Shown: piece after piece, positions 8,650 through 18,430 of the stretch
How the letters are laid out: each line of letters starts with the position of its first letter
Position numbering within the stretch: the first letter of the stretch is position 1
From: Sphingomonas sp.
Lineage (GTDB): Bacteria; Pseudomonadota; Alphaproteobacteria; Sphingomonadales; Sphingomonadaceae
NCBI GenBank assembly: GCA_013001055.1
Contig: JABDNH010000007.1
Location: forward strand, 175,422 to 239,421
DNA length: 64,000 bases
Reading direction: 5' to 3'
The notes under the pieces: model-generated
Told to the model about the DNA's origin: nothing
Databases searched by the model: none
Seen by the model: only the letters and a program-made list of their open reading frames with translations
Translations under genes and position numbers: made by a program

Positions 8650-9807
8650 CTAGAACCGGTCCTCCAGATCGGTCTTGCCGATCCATTCTTCGTGGCGGGC
8701 GATGGCGAAGGGATCCGTCATGCCGGCAATATAGTCGATGATCCCGCGAAGACGAGCCTCCTCGCCTTCCCCGCGCTGCCAGCCATCGGGAAGTTCGCCA
8801 GGGTTCTCGATAAGATAGTCGGCGAGGTTGGCGATGATGCGATGCGCCTCCACGCGCACCGGCTTGAGCGGCGGGCTGTCGTACAGATTGTCGTAGAGAT
8901 GGCGCTTCAACGCACGTTCCTCGTCGCGCATCCGGTCCGAAAAACCGACAAGCTGGCGGCCCGCTTCGCGCACGTCCGCTGCGGTTTCCACTCCTGCATA
9001 CGTCACGCGCCGCCGCGTTTCGGCGAGCACGTCACCGACCATCGTACCGATCATGTCGCGCACGAGCGCCGCGCGTTTGCGATCGATGTCCAGCCCCGGA
9101 TGACGCGCTTCGATGGCGTCCCAGTGGCGTCTTGGCAATGGCAGTTCGAGCAGAGCATCAAGATCGAGGATCCCGGCGCGCAGACCATCGTCGATGTCAT
9201 GATTGTCGTAGGCAATATCGTCAGCGATCGCCGCCAATTGTGCTTCCAGGCCTGGCCACTTCTGGAGATCGAGCGGATACGCCGCATCGGCCTCGGCGAG
9301 CGCCCAGTGCGGGATGATGACCGGCCCGTTATGCTTGGCGAGACCCTCCAGCATCTCCCATGACAGGTTCAGCCCATCGAAGCCGGGATACGGGCATTCG
9401 AGCAAGCTCAGCAGCCGGATCGAATGCGCATTATGGTCGAACCCGCCAACCGCGACGAGCTTTTCCTCAAGCGCGTCTTCGCCGGCATGACCGAAGGGCG
9501 GATGGCCGAGGTCATGGGCGAGGCACAGCGCTTCGGTCAGGTCCTCGTTCAGCTCCAGCGCGCGGGCCATGGCGCGGCCGATCTGCGCAACTTCCAGGCT
9601 GTGGGTGAGGCGGACCCGGTAGTGATCGCCATCGGGCGCGATGAATACCTGCGTCTTATGGCGCAGGCGGCGAAAGCTGGCCGAATGAATGATGCGATCA
9701 CGATCGCGCTGGAAAGCGTCGCGCGGCCCACGCGGGCCCCGGTCATCTTCGCAATAAAGGCGCCCGCGCGATGCCGCGGGATCAGACGCCAGCCCCCCAA
9801 GCGCCAC
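8650..9807 (-). CDS. dgt: Deoxyguanosinetriphosphate triphosphohydrolase-like protein
   Basis: This HD-superfamily phosphohydrolase releases triphosphate from dNTPs. Metal-site residues are visible: H69 in THSLEVAQIGR, the HD pair at 98-99 in LAHDLGHPPFGHAGED, and DIAYDNHDIDD further on. The family N-terminus SRGR...FQRDRDRIIHSASFRRL is intact. The track start (ATG 9852) lies inside the upstream TPR/SPOR gene. I prefer GTG 9807, two bases after that gene's TAA, because the protein then begins VALGGLASDPAASRGR, much like family N-termini. This gives 385 residues. It is the type common in alphaproteobacteria and only distantly like E. coli Dgt. Confidence 0.92.
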   Translation of the reverse strand: MALGGLASDPAASRGRLYCEDDRGPRGPRDAFQRDRDRIIHSASFRRLRHKTQVFIAPDGDHYRVRLTHSLEVAQIGRAMARALELNEDLTEALCLAHDLGHPPFGHAGEDALEEKLVAVGGFDHNAHSIRLLSLLECPYPGFDGLNLSWEMLEGLAKHNGPVIIPHWALAEADAAYPLDLQKWPGLEAQLAAIADDIAYDNHDIDDGLRAGILDLDALLELPLPRRHWDAIEARHPGLDIDRKRAALVRDMIGTMVGDVLAETRRRVTYAGVETAADVREAGRQLVGFSDRMRDEERALKRHLYDNLYDSPPLKPVRVEAHRIIANLADYLIENPGELPDGWQRGEGEEARLRGIIDYIAGMTDPFAIARHEEWIGKTDLEDRF

Positions 9808-9809
9808 GT

Positions 9810-11438
9810 TTACAGTTCTTCGATCTTCAATCGCGCCGGGTTTCGCTGCCATGCAAAACTGTCGACGCCCTGCGCTTTGAGCTTGTTGACCATCTCCTGC
9901 GCCTGCGCGCGGTTATCGAACGGACCAACCAGCAGCCGGAAGAATTCGACGCCTTGCGTCACGTGCCCCTTTTGCCCGTCGAGCGCGCCATTGGCAGCGC
10001 GGCGGAGGCGACGCCATTCATAGGACATTGCATCCTGACGGCCACCCGCAAGCTGCACCCAATGCGTGCCCGTGACGCCGATGTCAGGCGCGGCGGCACG
10101 CTGCGGCGGCGCGGTCTCGACCTTGGGCTGGGGCGCTGGCGGCGCCTCGTACTTTGGTCGCGGCGCCGGCGGCGGCAGGTTCGATAGCGTTTCGTCGATG
10201 CTGGCCAGACGCGTCTGCTCGGTCCGCGCGTCGGTTTCCAATTCGGGCGGCGTTGCAGGTGGCAGGTCGACCCTGTCGACGCGGCTTTCGCGCGCCGTTT
10301 CGCCCGAAGGCAGGCTGAAGCCGGGCGCTTGGGCCGGTCGTTGAGTCTCATCGCGTTCGCCGAGCGACGGGCGCGGCGCGAGCGCATCGCGCGCGTCGCC
10401 GGGCGCTTCGGGTTTACCCGCATCGGTGATTTCCACCAGCTCGTAACGGCGATCGACCCCGTGCGGCGTCGGGCGTTCGATCGTGATCTCCTTGAAGACA
10501 CGGCGAGGACGCGTCGACGACGATTGCGCAGGTGGATCGCTGCGTTCGGCGGTACGCTCGGGCGCACGCTGCGCACGCGTGGGCGAACTGCGGCGCGGCG
10601 CGGGCGGCGGGGTCGGTGTCGCCTCTGCGACGCGTGTTTGCGTCCGCGGCGGCGTCGGCGGTGTCGTGTTGCCTTGGTCGGCGCTGCGGTCGGCGGTGGT
10701 CGGGAAACGACCCAAATGCACGGCCGCGGCCTTTTGGGCGCTGCCAAGCGAAGGGAGCATGCGCAAGAACGGGTCGATCTGGTCGCCCGTGCCGGGCATG
10801 GCATAGTCGATCGCCCGACGCGCGCCGTCGAGATCGCCGGTCAGTGCGAGCACAAAGGCGCGGCTACGCTGCGCGCCGCTATCACCCTTGTTCAGCAAGG
10901 GTTGGAGAAAGGCGATCGCGGCGGTGCGTTCGCCTTGCATGGCAAGGTTCAGCGCCAAGCGACGCCGCGCGTCAGCATCGCGTTCGCGGCCAAGGCCCGC
11001 GCGATACTCCGCTTCGGCGGCTTTCAGATTGCCCCGAAGGTCGTAGGCTAACCCGCGATCGACGCCGAATTGCGACGGTGTGCCACCTCGTTCTTCAGCA
11101 GCAGCAAAATAGGCCAGCGCGCGTTCGGCTTCACCAGCCTGCGCCATAGCGGCGCCCATGCCGGCCTGGGGCCTTGGATCATCGGGCCTGAGATCAGCAG
11201 CGCGGCCGAAAAAGCCGCCCGCAGCCTGTAGGTCGCCCAGCGTCACCGACGCCTGACCAGCCTTCATCAACGCATCGAAATCGCGCGGATTGGATGCAAG
11301 CACCTGCAGCGCTTCCTTCAGCGCATCAGGCGCAGTCTGCTGTGCGAGGGTTGCAGCTGCGGGGACAGAAAAAGTCGTGGCCGGAAGAAGCGCGGCCAGC
11401 GCGGCTCCGGCAAGGGATGGGAAGATTAATCTATGCAT
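9810..11438 (-). CDS. Exported TPR and SPOR domain protein
   Basis: The 542-residue protein has a signal peptide (MHRLIFPSLAGAALAALLPA), TPR-type helical repeats (about 35-230, for example DFDALMKAGQASVTLGDLQAA), a long Pro/Thr/Arg-rich linker of low complexity (about 255-460), and a C-terminal SPOR domain (about 465-535, THWVQLAGG...FRLLVGPFD). It is probably periplasmic and targeted to septal peptidoglycan. The track start adds 14 residues; ATG 11438 begins the signal peptide. The gene lies directly downstream of ftsZ with about 105 bases between, so it may be partly read from the dcw transcript. Confidence 0.88.
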   Translation of the reverse strand: MHRLIFPSLAGAALAALLPATTFSVPAAATLAQQTAPDALKEALQVLASNPRDFDALMKAGQASVTLGDLQAAGGFFGRAADLRPDDPRPQAGMGAAMAQAGEAERALAYFAAAEERGGTPSQFGVDRGLAYDLRGNLKAAEAEYRAGLGRERDADARRRLALNLAMQGERTAAIAFLQPLLNKGDSGAQRSRAFVLALTGDLDGARRAIDYAMPGTGDQIDPFLRMLPSLGSAQKAAAVHLGRFPTTADRSADQGNTTPPTPPRTQTRVAEATPTPPPAPRRSSPTRAQRAPERTAERSDPPAQSSSTRPRRVFKEITIERPTPHGVDRRYELVEITDAGKPEAPGDARDALAPRPSLGERDETQRPAQAPGFSLPSGETARESRVDRVDLPPATPPELETDARTEQTRLASIDETLSNLPPPAPRPKYEAPPAPQPKVETAPPQRAAAPDIGVTGTHWVQLAGGRQDAMSYEWRRLRRAANGALDGQKGHVTQGVEFFRLLVGPFDNRAQAQEMVNKLKAQGVDSFAWQRNPARLKIEEL

Positions 11439-11511
11439 CGCGTGCTCATGCCAGATGCTTGCTGTCGATGGGATGACCAATTGCCCGGTAACGCCAACCC
11501 GTGTGACGAAA

Positions 11512-11533
11512 GGGACGAGCCGAGGCCCGTCCC
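11512..11533 (-). terminator. Possible weak terminator after ftsZ
   Basis: A hairpin with arms GGGACGAGCC and GGCCCGTCCC, one mismatch and a two-base loop lies between the ftsZ stop and the next start. On the minus strand only TTT follows, so termination would be leaky. It may just lower expression of the TPR/SPOR-dgt genes. Confidence 0.4.
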
Positions 11534-11543
11534 TATCATGGTT

Positions 11544-12977
11544 CTACTGGTTATTCTGTCGATTAAGAAAGCTTGGAATATCAATTGGTTCGCGGCGGAA
11601 ACCAGGCCCATCGGTGGCACCCGATTCGGTTTCGTCCGCGCCCTTGGCGATATTGCTCATCCGCTCGAACAAAGTGCCACCTGAGGCGGCGCCAGCGGCG
11701 GGCTCTTCAGCCGTAACTCCACCCTCGGCGTCGTCTTCGTCCGGCAGGTCGTCGGCTTCCGGTGCAATGAAGGGCGGCTTGCTGACCGGCGGGGTCAGCA
11801 CGTCCTCATTGTCGAGCACCAGTTCATCAGCTTCGTCTTCAGCCGTCAGGTCGAGAATTTCCTCTTCCTCATTGGCCGTTTCGGGGACGCTGACCTGTGT
11901 CGGCGTGTCGTCGATTCCGGCGGGCGCCGTCTTGGGCGTCGGGAAGGTAAAGACCTTGCCCGGCTGCGATGCTGCAGTGGTCGTTGCCGCGGGCTTGTGC
12001 ATGGCCGCCTCTTCGCCATCTATACCCGTCGCCACCACGCTGACGCGGATCTGGCCTTCCATGTCCTGGTTGAACGCGCTGCCCCAGATGATGTTGGCGT
12101 CGTCGTCGACCAATTCCTTGATGTGGCTGGCGGCCTCGTCGACCTCCATCAGCTTCATGTCTTCGCCGCCAACGATCGAGATGATGACGCCCTTCGCGCC
12201 CTTCATGCTGACGCCGTCGAGCAGCGGGTTCGAGATGGCCTTTTCGGCGGCTTCGATGGCGCGATTGTCGCCCGAGGCCTCGCCCGTGCCCATCATTGCC
12301 TTGCCCATTTCGCCCATGACCGAACGAACATCGGCAAAGTCGAGGTTGATGAGACCCGGCATGACCATGAGATCGGTGATCCCGCGGACGCCCTGCTTCA
12401 GCACCTCGTCCGCCATTTCGAACGCTTCCTTGAACGTCGTGTCGGCATTGGCGAGACGGAACAGATTCTGGTTCGGAATGACGATCAGCGTGTCGACATG
12501 CTGCTGCAATTCCTCGATGCCCGCGTCAGCCGACCGCATGCGGCGCGATCCTTCGAAGGCAAACGGCTTGGTTACCACGCCGACGGTCAGGATACCCTTG
12601 CCGCGGGCCTGCTTGGCGATGACTGGCGCGGCACCAGTGCCGGTGCCGCCGCCCATGCCGGCCGCGATGAAGCACATGTGCGCGCCTTCGAGCAGCTTGT
12701 CGATTTCCTCGAGCGATTCTTCGGCCGCAGCGCGGCCAATCTCCGGACGCGACCCCGCGCCAAGACCTTGGGTGATCTTGAGACCGAGTTGGACACGGGT
12801 GTCGGCTTCGCTGGCATTGAGCGCCTGCGCGTCGGTATTGGCGACGAGGAATTCGACGCCCTGGACGTCCGCCTGCATCATGTTCGCCACCGCGTTGCCA
12901 CCGGCGCCCCCAACGCCGATCACGCTGATCCTGGGACGAAGCTCGTCCACTTCGGGTCGCATCAGGTCAAAGCTCAT
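11544..12977 (-). CDS. ftsZ: Cell division GTPase FtsZ
   Basis: This tubulin homologue forms the Z-ring. The 477 residues comprise the GTPase core ([10 protein letters not shown] at 21-30, tubulin signature GGGTGTG at 109-115, T7-loop segment INLDFADV), then a long acidic disordered linker (about 320-455), and the conserved C-terminal peptide [10 protein letters not shown] that binds FtsA and other anchors. The track start adds 43 residues with no homology; ATG 12977 has GAGGGG six bases upstream and gives [13 protein letters not shown]. Unlike all other dcw genes it is preceded by a 160-base gap, with six GANTC sites and a palindrome, suggesting independent cell-cycle control. Confidence 0.98.
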   Translation of the reverse strand: MSFDLMRPEVDELRPRISVIGVGGAGGNAVANMMQADVQGVEFLVANTDAQALNASEADTRVQLGLKITQGLGAGSRPEIGRAAAEESLEEIDKLLEGAHMCFIAAGMGGGTGTGAAPVIAKQARGKGILTVGVVTKPFAFEGSRRMRSADAGIEELQQHVDTLIVIPNQNLFRLANADTTFKEAFEMADEVLKQGVRGITDLMVMPGLINLDFADVRSVMGEMGKAMMGTGEASGDNRAIEAAEKAISNPLLDGVSMKGAKGVIISIVGGEDMKLMEVDEAASHIKELVDDDANIIWGSAFNQDMEGQIRVSVVATGIDGEEAAMHKPAATTTAASQPGKVFTFPTPKTAPAGIDDTPTQVSVPETANEEEEILDLTAEDEADELVLDNEDVLTPPVSKPPFIAPEADDLPDEDDAEGGVTAEEPAAGAASGGTLFERMSNIAKGADETESGATDGPGFRREPIDIPSFLNRQNNQ

Positions 12978-13006
12978 TGGCAGCCCCTCTTTCATTGCAA
13001 GCGTCT

Positions 13007-13113
13007 GACTCTCTTGGATGAATCTTTGCACAGCACAGACTCTGGCCCAAGGAAAAAATAGTCTGCGCGGGAAAAAAGTGAAGATTTGATTCATATTGGG
13101 ACTCACGTGAGTC
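13007..13113 (-). promoter_or_regulatory. ftsZ upstream region: six GANTC (CcrM-type) sites
   Basis: GANTC occurs at 13007 (GACTC), 13020 (GAATC), 13038 (GACTC), 13088 (GATTC), 13100 (GACTC) and 13109 (GAGTC), all between the ftsA stop and the ftsZ start. About 0.35 sites would be expected by chance in 107 bases at 65% GC. In Caulobacter, ftsZ transcription depends on CcrM methylation of GANTC. A possible promoter on the minus strand is TTGGAC, 15 bases, TATGAA, which overlaps the palindrome, but the spacing is short and the call is weak. Confidence 0.6.
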
Positions 13114-13114
13114 C
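13099..13114. promoter_or_regulatory. Perfect 16-bp palindrome upstream of ftsZ
   Basis: GGACTCACGTGAGTCC is an exact inverted repeat with no loop, 122 bases before the ftsZ ATG. Each arm contains one GANTC. No T-run follows on either strand, so it is not a terminator. It has the form of a dimeric regulator's operator; the protein is unknown. Confidence 0.5.
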
Positions 13115-13137
13115 AATGAGCAACAATTTAACACGGG

Positions 13138-14376
13138 TTAGTAGCCCTCGCGCAACGCCGACACGAGCCGTGACAGCAGTCCGCTACGCGATTTGCGCCG
13201 CGTGATCTCGCCCAGCGCGAGGTCGCCGTCATGCCCGGTGCCGCGCCCGGCGAGCTGCGCCAGCCCCACGAGCGTCGCCGACGCCGGCCCCGCCAACGCG
13301 TCGGGCAGCCCCGCCATCGACTTGGGCTTGCCGAGCCGCACGCTCCGTCCAAGCACGCCTTGCATATAATCGTCGAGATTCTTGAGCTCCGCCCCACCGC
13401 CCGTGATGACGACCTGCCCGCCGACGGGGCCGGAAAAACCGAGCGCCTTCAGAGCCGTATCGACTTCCGTGGCGATTTCCTCGATCCGGCCGCGAATGAC
13501 GGTGACCAACTGCGCGCGGCTGATCTTCTGCGATCCCGCACCGCGTTCCGCGTCGATCATTTCATGATTGTCGCGCGGGCTTTGCATTGCCGACCCGTAG
13601 AAGCACTTCATACGCTCGGCATCGCGGCGCGGCACGCCGAAAGCCATCGCGATGTCCTCGGTAATGTCGCGCGCGCCAAGCGGAATCGACCGCAGGCCCA
13701 CCAGCATCCCGCCAAGGTGTAGAGAGACATTGGTAACGTCCGCGCCCAGTTCGACCAGCGCAACACCCAGATCTTGTTCGTCATCGGTCAACACCGCCGC
13801 GGCCGCCGCCACCGGCGCCGCTACGATCGCACCCACGCCAAGATGCGCTGAACGGATTACGGTATCGAGATTGCGCAGCGGGGCTTCGTCGGCGGCGATC
13901 ACATGGATATCGACCCCCAGCCTGCTGGCATGCAGTCCGCGCGGATTCTTCACGCCCTGCACACCGTCGATCGTGTAAAGTGCGGGATGCGCGTGGAGCA
14001 CGACCTGCCCCTCGCGATCGATCGCGCCGCGCCCGGCATCGAGCAGCTGGCCGATGTCGCTATTCTCGACCGGATGGCCGCCAAGTTCGACTTCGACCGT
14101 GGCAACATCGCTGACCAGTCCGCCCGCGGCAAAGCTCGCCCAGACTTCCTCGACATTGACGCCGCTCATGCGCTCGGCAAGGTCGACGGCTTCGCGCACC
14201 GCCGTTTCGCTCAAATCCATGTCGGTGATATAGCCGCGCTTGACCCCGCGGCCTTCGCGCTGGCCCGAGCCGAGCACTTCGAGGCGGCCGTCATCATGGC
14301 ACCGCACGACCAGCGCGGAGACTTTCGACGACCCGATATCGAGCGCGGCGAAGAGCTGCGCGTCACTGACTGCCAT
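13138..14376 (-). CDS. ftsA: Cell division protein FtsA
   Basis: This actin-fold ATPase tethers FtsZ to the membrane. The 412-residue protein has the phosphate-1 motif ALDIGSSKVSALV (11-23), the SHS2 1C insertion around 85-160, LVELGADVTNVSL for phosphate-2, and VVITGGGAELKNL for the adenosine motif. The C-terminus (SRSGLLSRLVSALREGY) can form the amphipathic membrane-targeting helix. The start lies 14 bases inside ftsQ, and the stop is followed by the only long gap of the cluster. Confidence 0.97.
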   Translation of the reverse strand: MAVSDAQLFAALDIGSSKVSALVVRCHDDGRLEVLGSGQREGRGVKRGYITDMDLSETAVREAVDLAERMSGVNVEEVWASFAAGGLVSDVATVEVELGGHPVENSDIGQLLDAGRGAIDREGQVVLHAHPALYTIDGVQGVKNPRGLHASRLGVDIHVIAADEAPLRNLDTVIRSAHLGVGAIVAAPVAAAAAVLTDDEQDLGVALVELGADVTNVSLHLGGMLVGLRSIPLGARDITEDIAMAFGVPRRDAERMKCFYGSAMQSPRDNHEMIDAERGAGSQKISRAQLVTVIRGRIEEIATEVDTALKALGFSGPVGGQVVITGGGAELKNLDDYMQGVLGRSVRLGKPKSMAGLPDALAGPASATLVGLAQLAGRGTGHDGDLALGEITRRKSRSGLLSRLVSALREGY

Positions 14377-15205
14377 CGGCGCCTTCCAGGTAAGTATCGA
14401 CAGGTTCGGGCATGCGCGCGATGGCCTGCCCTTCGATCCGCAGGTCGTAGCGCTTCACCCCAATCCCGAGAAGCGGATTGGCGCGGTCGTTTCGCATGAA
14501 GGCGGCCAGCGCATCGGAGGCGGCCTTTTCGCCTTCGGGCAATGCGAGGATTTCGCCGGTGGCGACATTGAGGTCCCAGCGCCGTCCACCGACCCAGCGG
14601 GCCGAAGCAAGCTGGCTCGCAAGCGCAGGCTCGCGTTCCAGGATGCGCTGCAATTCGGGATAGTTCCGATTGGCACCCGGGCCCAGCAGCAGCGGCAGGT
14701 CGGGCATTTGCGCAACCGGCACCCGACCCAGCACCACGCCTTCCTCGTCGACCAGCATCAACCGCTCGTCATCCTGCCACAAGGCCCTGGGCGTGCGCTC
14801 GACGATGTCGATCACCAGCGTATCGGGATAGCGGCGCGAAACGCGCGCGTCGCGCACATAGCCAAAGTCCATTAGCTGGTCGCGCACGCCCTCGACATCG
14901 ACCAAAGGTAGCGCGGTTTCGCGCTCCTCGAGCGCGATGCGATAGACCGGATCGGGGTCCATCGCATCGATGCCGACCACATCGACATTGTTCACCCGAA
15001 AGCCGAGCCCACCGAGCGCCGAGCCCACACCCCGCGCCGCGCTTTGCGGCACGCCAAGCACGAACAGGATCGCCACGCCGAAAATCACGAAGAAAGCGAC
15101 GATCGAGCCGCGCAGCAGCTTGTCTGCAGGTCCTTTCGGCTGGACCGTCTTCTTGCGCGCGGGCTTGCGCCCCTTGGCACCGCGTTTGACCGTCCTGGCG
15201 CTCAC
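14363..15205 (-). CDS. ftsQ: Cell division protein FtsQ
   Basis: This bitopic divisome protein links FtsA/FtsK to FtsB/FtsL and FtsW/FtsI. The 280-residue protein has a basic cytoplasmic tail rich in Lys/Arg, one membrane helix (about 31-53), a POTRA domain starting near FRVNNVDVVGIDAMD (about 68-137), and the FtsQ beta domain (RRYPDTLVIDIVERTPRALW onward). The start codon is GTG and overlaps the ddl stop as GTGA. Confidence 0.94.
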   Translation of the reverse strand: MSARTVKRGAKGRKPARKKTVQPKGPADKLLRGSIVAFFVIFGVAILFVLGVPQSAARGVGSALGGLGFRVNNVDVVGIDAMDPDPVYRIALEERETALPLVDVEGVRDQLMDFGYVRDARVSRRYPDTLVIDIVERTPRALWQDDERLMLVDEEGVVLGRVPVAQMPDLPLLLGPGANRNYPELQRILEREPALASQLASARWVGGRRWDLNVATGEILALPEGEKAASDALAAFMRNDRANPLLGIGVKRYDLRIEGQAIARMPEPVDTYLEGADGSQ

Positions 15206-16128
15206 CCCAGTGCCTCGTCGATCAAGCGTTCAACCAGCTCGCCATAGCTGATGCCCCTGGCCGCGGCCTGCTCTGGGACAAGACTCAGCGGCGTCATTCC
15301 CGGCTGCGTGTTGGTTTCGAGCAGGAACAGGCCATGCATGCCGCGTTTTTCGTCCCACCGGAAATCGGAGCGCGAACAGCCTTTGCAGCCGAGCACGCGA
15401 TGCGCTTCACGCGCCAGATCCATCATCCGCTGGGCGATATCCTCTGGCACATCGGCAGGGCAGATATGCTTGGTCTGGCCGTCGGTATATTTGTGGTCAT
15501 AGTCGTACCAGCCATTATCGATGACCAGTTCGGTCACGCACAGCGCTTCATCGCCCAGTACCGCGACCGTCAATTCGCGACCGGCGATGAATTCTTCCGC
15601 CATCAGCTGCTCGAAGTCTTGCCACGGCCCTTTAGCCTTGGCCGAGATTGGCTGGCCATAATTGCTGTCGTCGGTGACGATCGCGACCCCGACCGAGCTG
15701 CCTTCATTTGCGGGCTTGAGCACATAAGGCCGCGCCAAGGGGTCGCCTTCGTAAAGACTTTCACTCGTTACCAGCTTTCCCGGCGGCATCGGGATGCCAT
15801 GCGGTTCGAGCACCGCCTTGGTCAGCTGCTTGTCGATTGCAACCGCGGAGGTCGTGCACCCCGAATGCGTGTACGCAATCCCCATCAAGTCGAGCATTCC
15901 CTGCACGCTACCATCTTCGCCCGGCGTCCCGTGCAGCGCATTGAACACGACATCGGGTCGGAGTTCGGCAAGCCGCGCCGCAACATCCCGATCCATGTCG
16001 AGCCCGGAAACATTGGACCAGCCGCGTTCCTCGAGCGCCTTAACCACGCCCTTCCCGCTCGACAGCGAAACTTCGCGCTCGGCAGACCAGCCGCCCATGA
16101 GGACGACGACATGAATGTCCTTGTTCAC
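15202..16128 (-). CDS. ddl: D-alanine--D-alanine ligase
   Basis: This ATP-grasp ligase makes D-Ala-D-Ala for MurF. The 308-residue protein is of the DdlB type. It has the N-terminal MGGWSAEREVSLSSG loop, ALHGTPGEDGSVQG, the ATP-grasp segment YVLKPANEGSSVGV, and C-terminal LETNTQPGMTPLSL, which holds the magnesium and D-Ala site residues. The start is GTG, overlapping the murB stop (GTGA). Confidence 0.97.
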   Translation of the reverse strand: MNKDIHVVVLMGGWSAEREVSLSSGKGVVKALEERGWSNVSGLDMDRDVAARLAELRPDVVFNALHGTPGEDGSVQGMLDLMGIAYTHSGCTTSAVAIDKQLTKAVLEPHGIPMPPGKLVTSESLYEGDPLARPYVLKPANEGSSVGVAIVTDDSNYGQPISAKAKGPWQDFEQLMAEEFIAGRELTVAVLGDEALCVTELVIDNGWYDYDHKYTDGQTKHICPADVPEDIAQRMMDLAREAHRVLGCKGCSRSDFRWDEKRGMHGLFLLETNTQPGMTPLSLVPEQAAARGISYGELVERLIDEALG

Positions 16129-17009
16129 TTACGCCCCACCCTCTGGATTTCCCATTCGAGATCGACGCCTGAATGCTTCTTCACCCTTGTCCGCACTTCC
16201 TCGCCGAGGCCTTCGATGTCGGCACTCGTCGCATCGCCCGTGTTGATGAGGAAGTTGCAGTGCTTCTCGCTCACTTGAGCGGCCCCCCTCATCAGCCCGC
16301 GGCAGCCCGCCGCATCGACCTGCTCCCAAGCCTTGCCCTCGGGCGGGTTCTTGAAGGTCGAGCCCCCGGTCTTGGTACGCACCGGCTGCGAATTCTCGCG
16401 GGCTTCCTGGATGCGATCCATCTCGGCCTGGATGGCCTCGGGGTCGCCCGGTTCGCCGCGAAACACCGCGCTCACCACGATCGCGCCTTCGGGCAGCGCA
16501 CTGTGTCGATAGGAATAATCGAATTGTCCGTTGTCCCAGGTCGACAGTTCGCCGCCCCGCGTGATGATGTCCGCCTCGACCAGTATCTCGCAAGTTTCGC
16601 GCCCGTAAGCACCGCCATTCATGCGCACGAATCCGCCGACCGTGCCGGGAATCGAGCGCAGGAATTCAAGCCCGGCGATCCCTGCATCCCGTGCGCGTGA
16701 CGACACCAGCACGCCATGCGCCCCGGCACCGCAACGCAGCGTGACGTCGTCGATCTGCTCCACCGCGGCAAAGGCCTTGCCCAGCTTGACCACCACGCCA
16801 GGCACGCCGCCGTCACGGATGATCATGTTGGATCCCAGCCCAAGCCCCATGACCGGCATCTCGGGATCGAGCTCCCGCAGGAAATGGCGCAGGTCGTCGA
16901 GGTCTTCGGGTTCGAACAGCCAGTCGGCAGCGCCGCCCGACTTGAACCAGACCAGTTTCTTGAGCGGCGCATCTTGCGTCAGCTTGCCGCGGACCGGGGG
17001 CATACTCAT
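16125..17009 (-). CDS. murB: UDP-N-acetylenolpyruvoylglucosamine reductase
   Basis: This FAD enzyme reduces enolpyruvyl-UDP-GlcNAc to UDP-MurNAc. Motifs in order are [17 protein letters not shown] (FAD binding), [18 protein letters not shown], the active-site segment [20 protein letters not shown] with the catalytic Ser, and [12 protein letters not shown]. The 294-residue length fits. The track start is 25 residues upstream inside murC; ATG 17009 overlaps the murC stop in the cluster's usual ATGA form. Confidence 0.97.
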   Translation of the reverse strand: MSMPPVRGKLTQDAPLKKLVWFKSGGAADWLFEPEDLDDLRHFLRELDPEMPVMGLGLGSNMIIRDGGVPGVVVKLGKAFAAVEQIDDVTLRCGAGAHGVLVSSRARDAGIAGLEFLRSIPGTVGGFVRMNGGAYGRETCEILVEADIITRGGELSTWDNGQFDYSYRHSALPEGAIVVSAVFRGEPGDPEAIQAEMDRIQEARENSQPVRTKTGGSTFKNPPEGKAWEQVDAAGCRGLMRGAAQVSEKHCNFLINTGDATSADIEGLGEEVRTRVKKHSGVDLEWEIQRVGRK

Positions 17010-18430
17010 TTGGACGCGCGTGCCTCCTTGATCCCGTCTGCAAGGTTTGCCGCCCAGCGCGTGATATCGCCCGCGCCCATGCACAGGACGATATCGCCCT
17101 TCGCAGCAATATCGCGCAGCGCCTTGGCCAGGTCGGCTTCGTCTTCCACCGTGCGCACCATGCGGTGCCCGCGCGCCTTGACCCCATCGGCAAGCGCCGC
17201 GGCGTCGACGCCTTCGATGGGTTCCTCGCCAGCCTCGTAGACCGGCGTCACCATCACGATATCGGCCTCGTTGAAGGCGTTCTGGAAATCGTCCATCAGA
17301 TCATGCAGGCGCGTGTAGCGGTGCGGTTGCATGACCGCGATCACGCGGCCCTCATCCTGACCCGATACGGCCTCGCGCGCGGCCTTGAGCACCGCGGTGA
17401 TTTCCACCGGATGATGCGCATAATCGTCGATGATGATCGCGCCATCGACCTCGCCGACCTTCGTGAAGCGGCGTTTGACGCCATCGAATGTCTCGAAGCC
17501 CGATGCGACCGCGGCATCGCTCATGCCCAGTTCCATGCCAACCGCGATTGCCGCAAGCGCGTTCTGCACATTATGCTTGCCCGGCATCGGCAGTTCGACG
17601 TCCGAAATCGTGCGCGAATTACCGTCGCGGTCGGTCACTACGACGTCGAACGTAGAGTTGCCGCCGGACGTTCGCACATTTTCGGCGCGCACATCGGCCT
17701 GCGCGGAAAAGCCATAGGTCTGGATCCGGCGATCCTTGATCCGGCTGATCACGTTCTGGACTTCGGGATGATCGATGCACATCACCGCCAGTCCATAGAA
17801 GGGCACATTTTCGATAAACTGCGCGAAGGCATCCTTGACCGCATCGAAGCTGCCATAATGTTCCAGATGTTCGGGATCGATATTGGTTACCACCGCCACG
17901 GTGCCGTCGAGCCGCAGGAAGCTTCCGTCGCTCTCGTCAGCCTCGACCACCATCCAGTCCGATTTGCCTAGCCGCGCGTTCGAGCCATAGCGATTGATAA
18001 TCCCGCCGTTGATGACGGTGGGTTCGATGCCGCCATGATCGAGCATTGCCGCGATCATCGATGTCGTCGTCGTCTTGCCGTGCGTGCCCGCGACCGCGAC
18101 GGTCGCCTGCATCCGCATCAGCTCGGCCAGCATTTCGGAGCGTTTGACCAGAGGCAATCGCCGTTCGATCGCGGCCTCGACCTCCGGGTTGCCGCGCGAG
18201 ATCGCGGTCGAGCAGACCACTACAGCAGCATCGCCGAGATTTTCAGGCTTCTGCCCGATCGCCACCGCGATGCCCCTGGAACGAAGCTTCTCGATCACCG
18301 GGCTTTCCTTGATGTCGCTGCCCTGCACCGAATAGCCGAGCTGGTGCATGACCTCGGCGATGCCCGACATGCCGATACCGCCAATGCCGACAAAGTGGAT
18401 CGTCCCGATTTCGCGTCCGAGCGCCTTCAT
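17006..18430 (-). CDS. murC: UDP-N-acetylmuramate--L-alanine ligase
   Basis: This is the first Mur ligase and adds L-Ala to UDP-MurNAc. The 474-residue protein shows the N-terminal [15 protein letters not shown] nucleotide loop, the P-loop [13 protein letters not shown] (about 114-126), [22 protein letters not shown], and the C-terminal [10 protein letters not shown]. It overlaps murG upstream and murB downstream, both as ATGA. Confidence 0.98.
   Translation of the reverse strand: MKALGREIGTIHFVGIGGIGMSGIAEVMHQLGYSVQGSDIKESPVIEKLRSRGIAVAIGQKPENLGDAAVVVCSTAISRGNPEVEAAIERRLPLVKRSEMLAELMRMQATVAVAGTHGKTTTTSMIAAMLDHGGIEPTVINGGIINRYGSNARLGKSDWMVVEADESDGSFLRLDGTVAVVTNIDPEHLEHYGSFDAVKDAFAQFIENVPFYGLAVMCIDHPEVQNVISRIKDRRIQTYGFSAQADVRAENVRTSGGNSTFDVVVTDRDGNSRTISDVELPMPGKHNVQNALAAIAVGMELGMSDAAVASGFETFDGVKRRFTKVGEVDGAIIIDDYAHHPVEITAVLKAAREAVSGQDEGRVIAVMQPHRYTRLHDLMDDFQNAFNEADIVMVTPVYEAGEEPIEGVDAAALADGVKARGHRMVRTVEDEADLAKALRDIAAKGDIVLCMGAGDITRWAANLADGIKEARASK

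Noticed and set aside
11290-13008. 572-residue plus-strand ORF opposite ftsZ
   Set aside because: Ser-rich translation typical of an antisense shadow of a highly expressed gene; ftsZ is beyond doubt.
13126-13140. Possible CtrA site (TTAAC...TTAG) before ftsZ
   Set aside because: The spacing is one base short of TTAA-N7-TTAA and the second half is the ftsA stop codon, so the match is not good enough.
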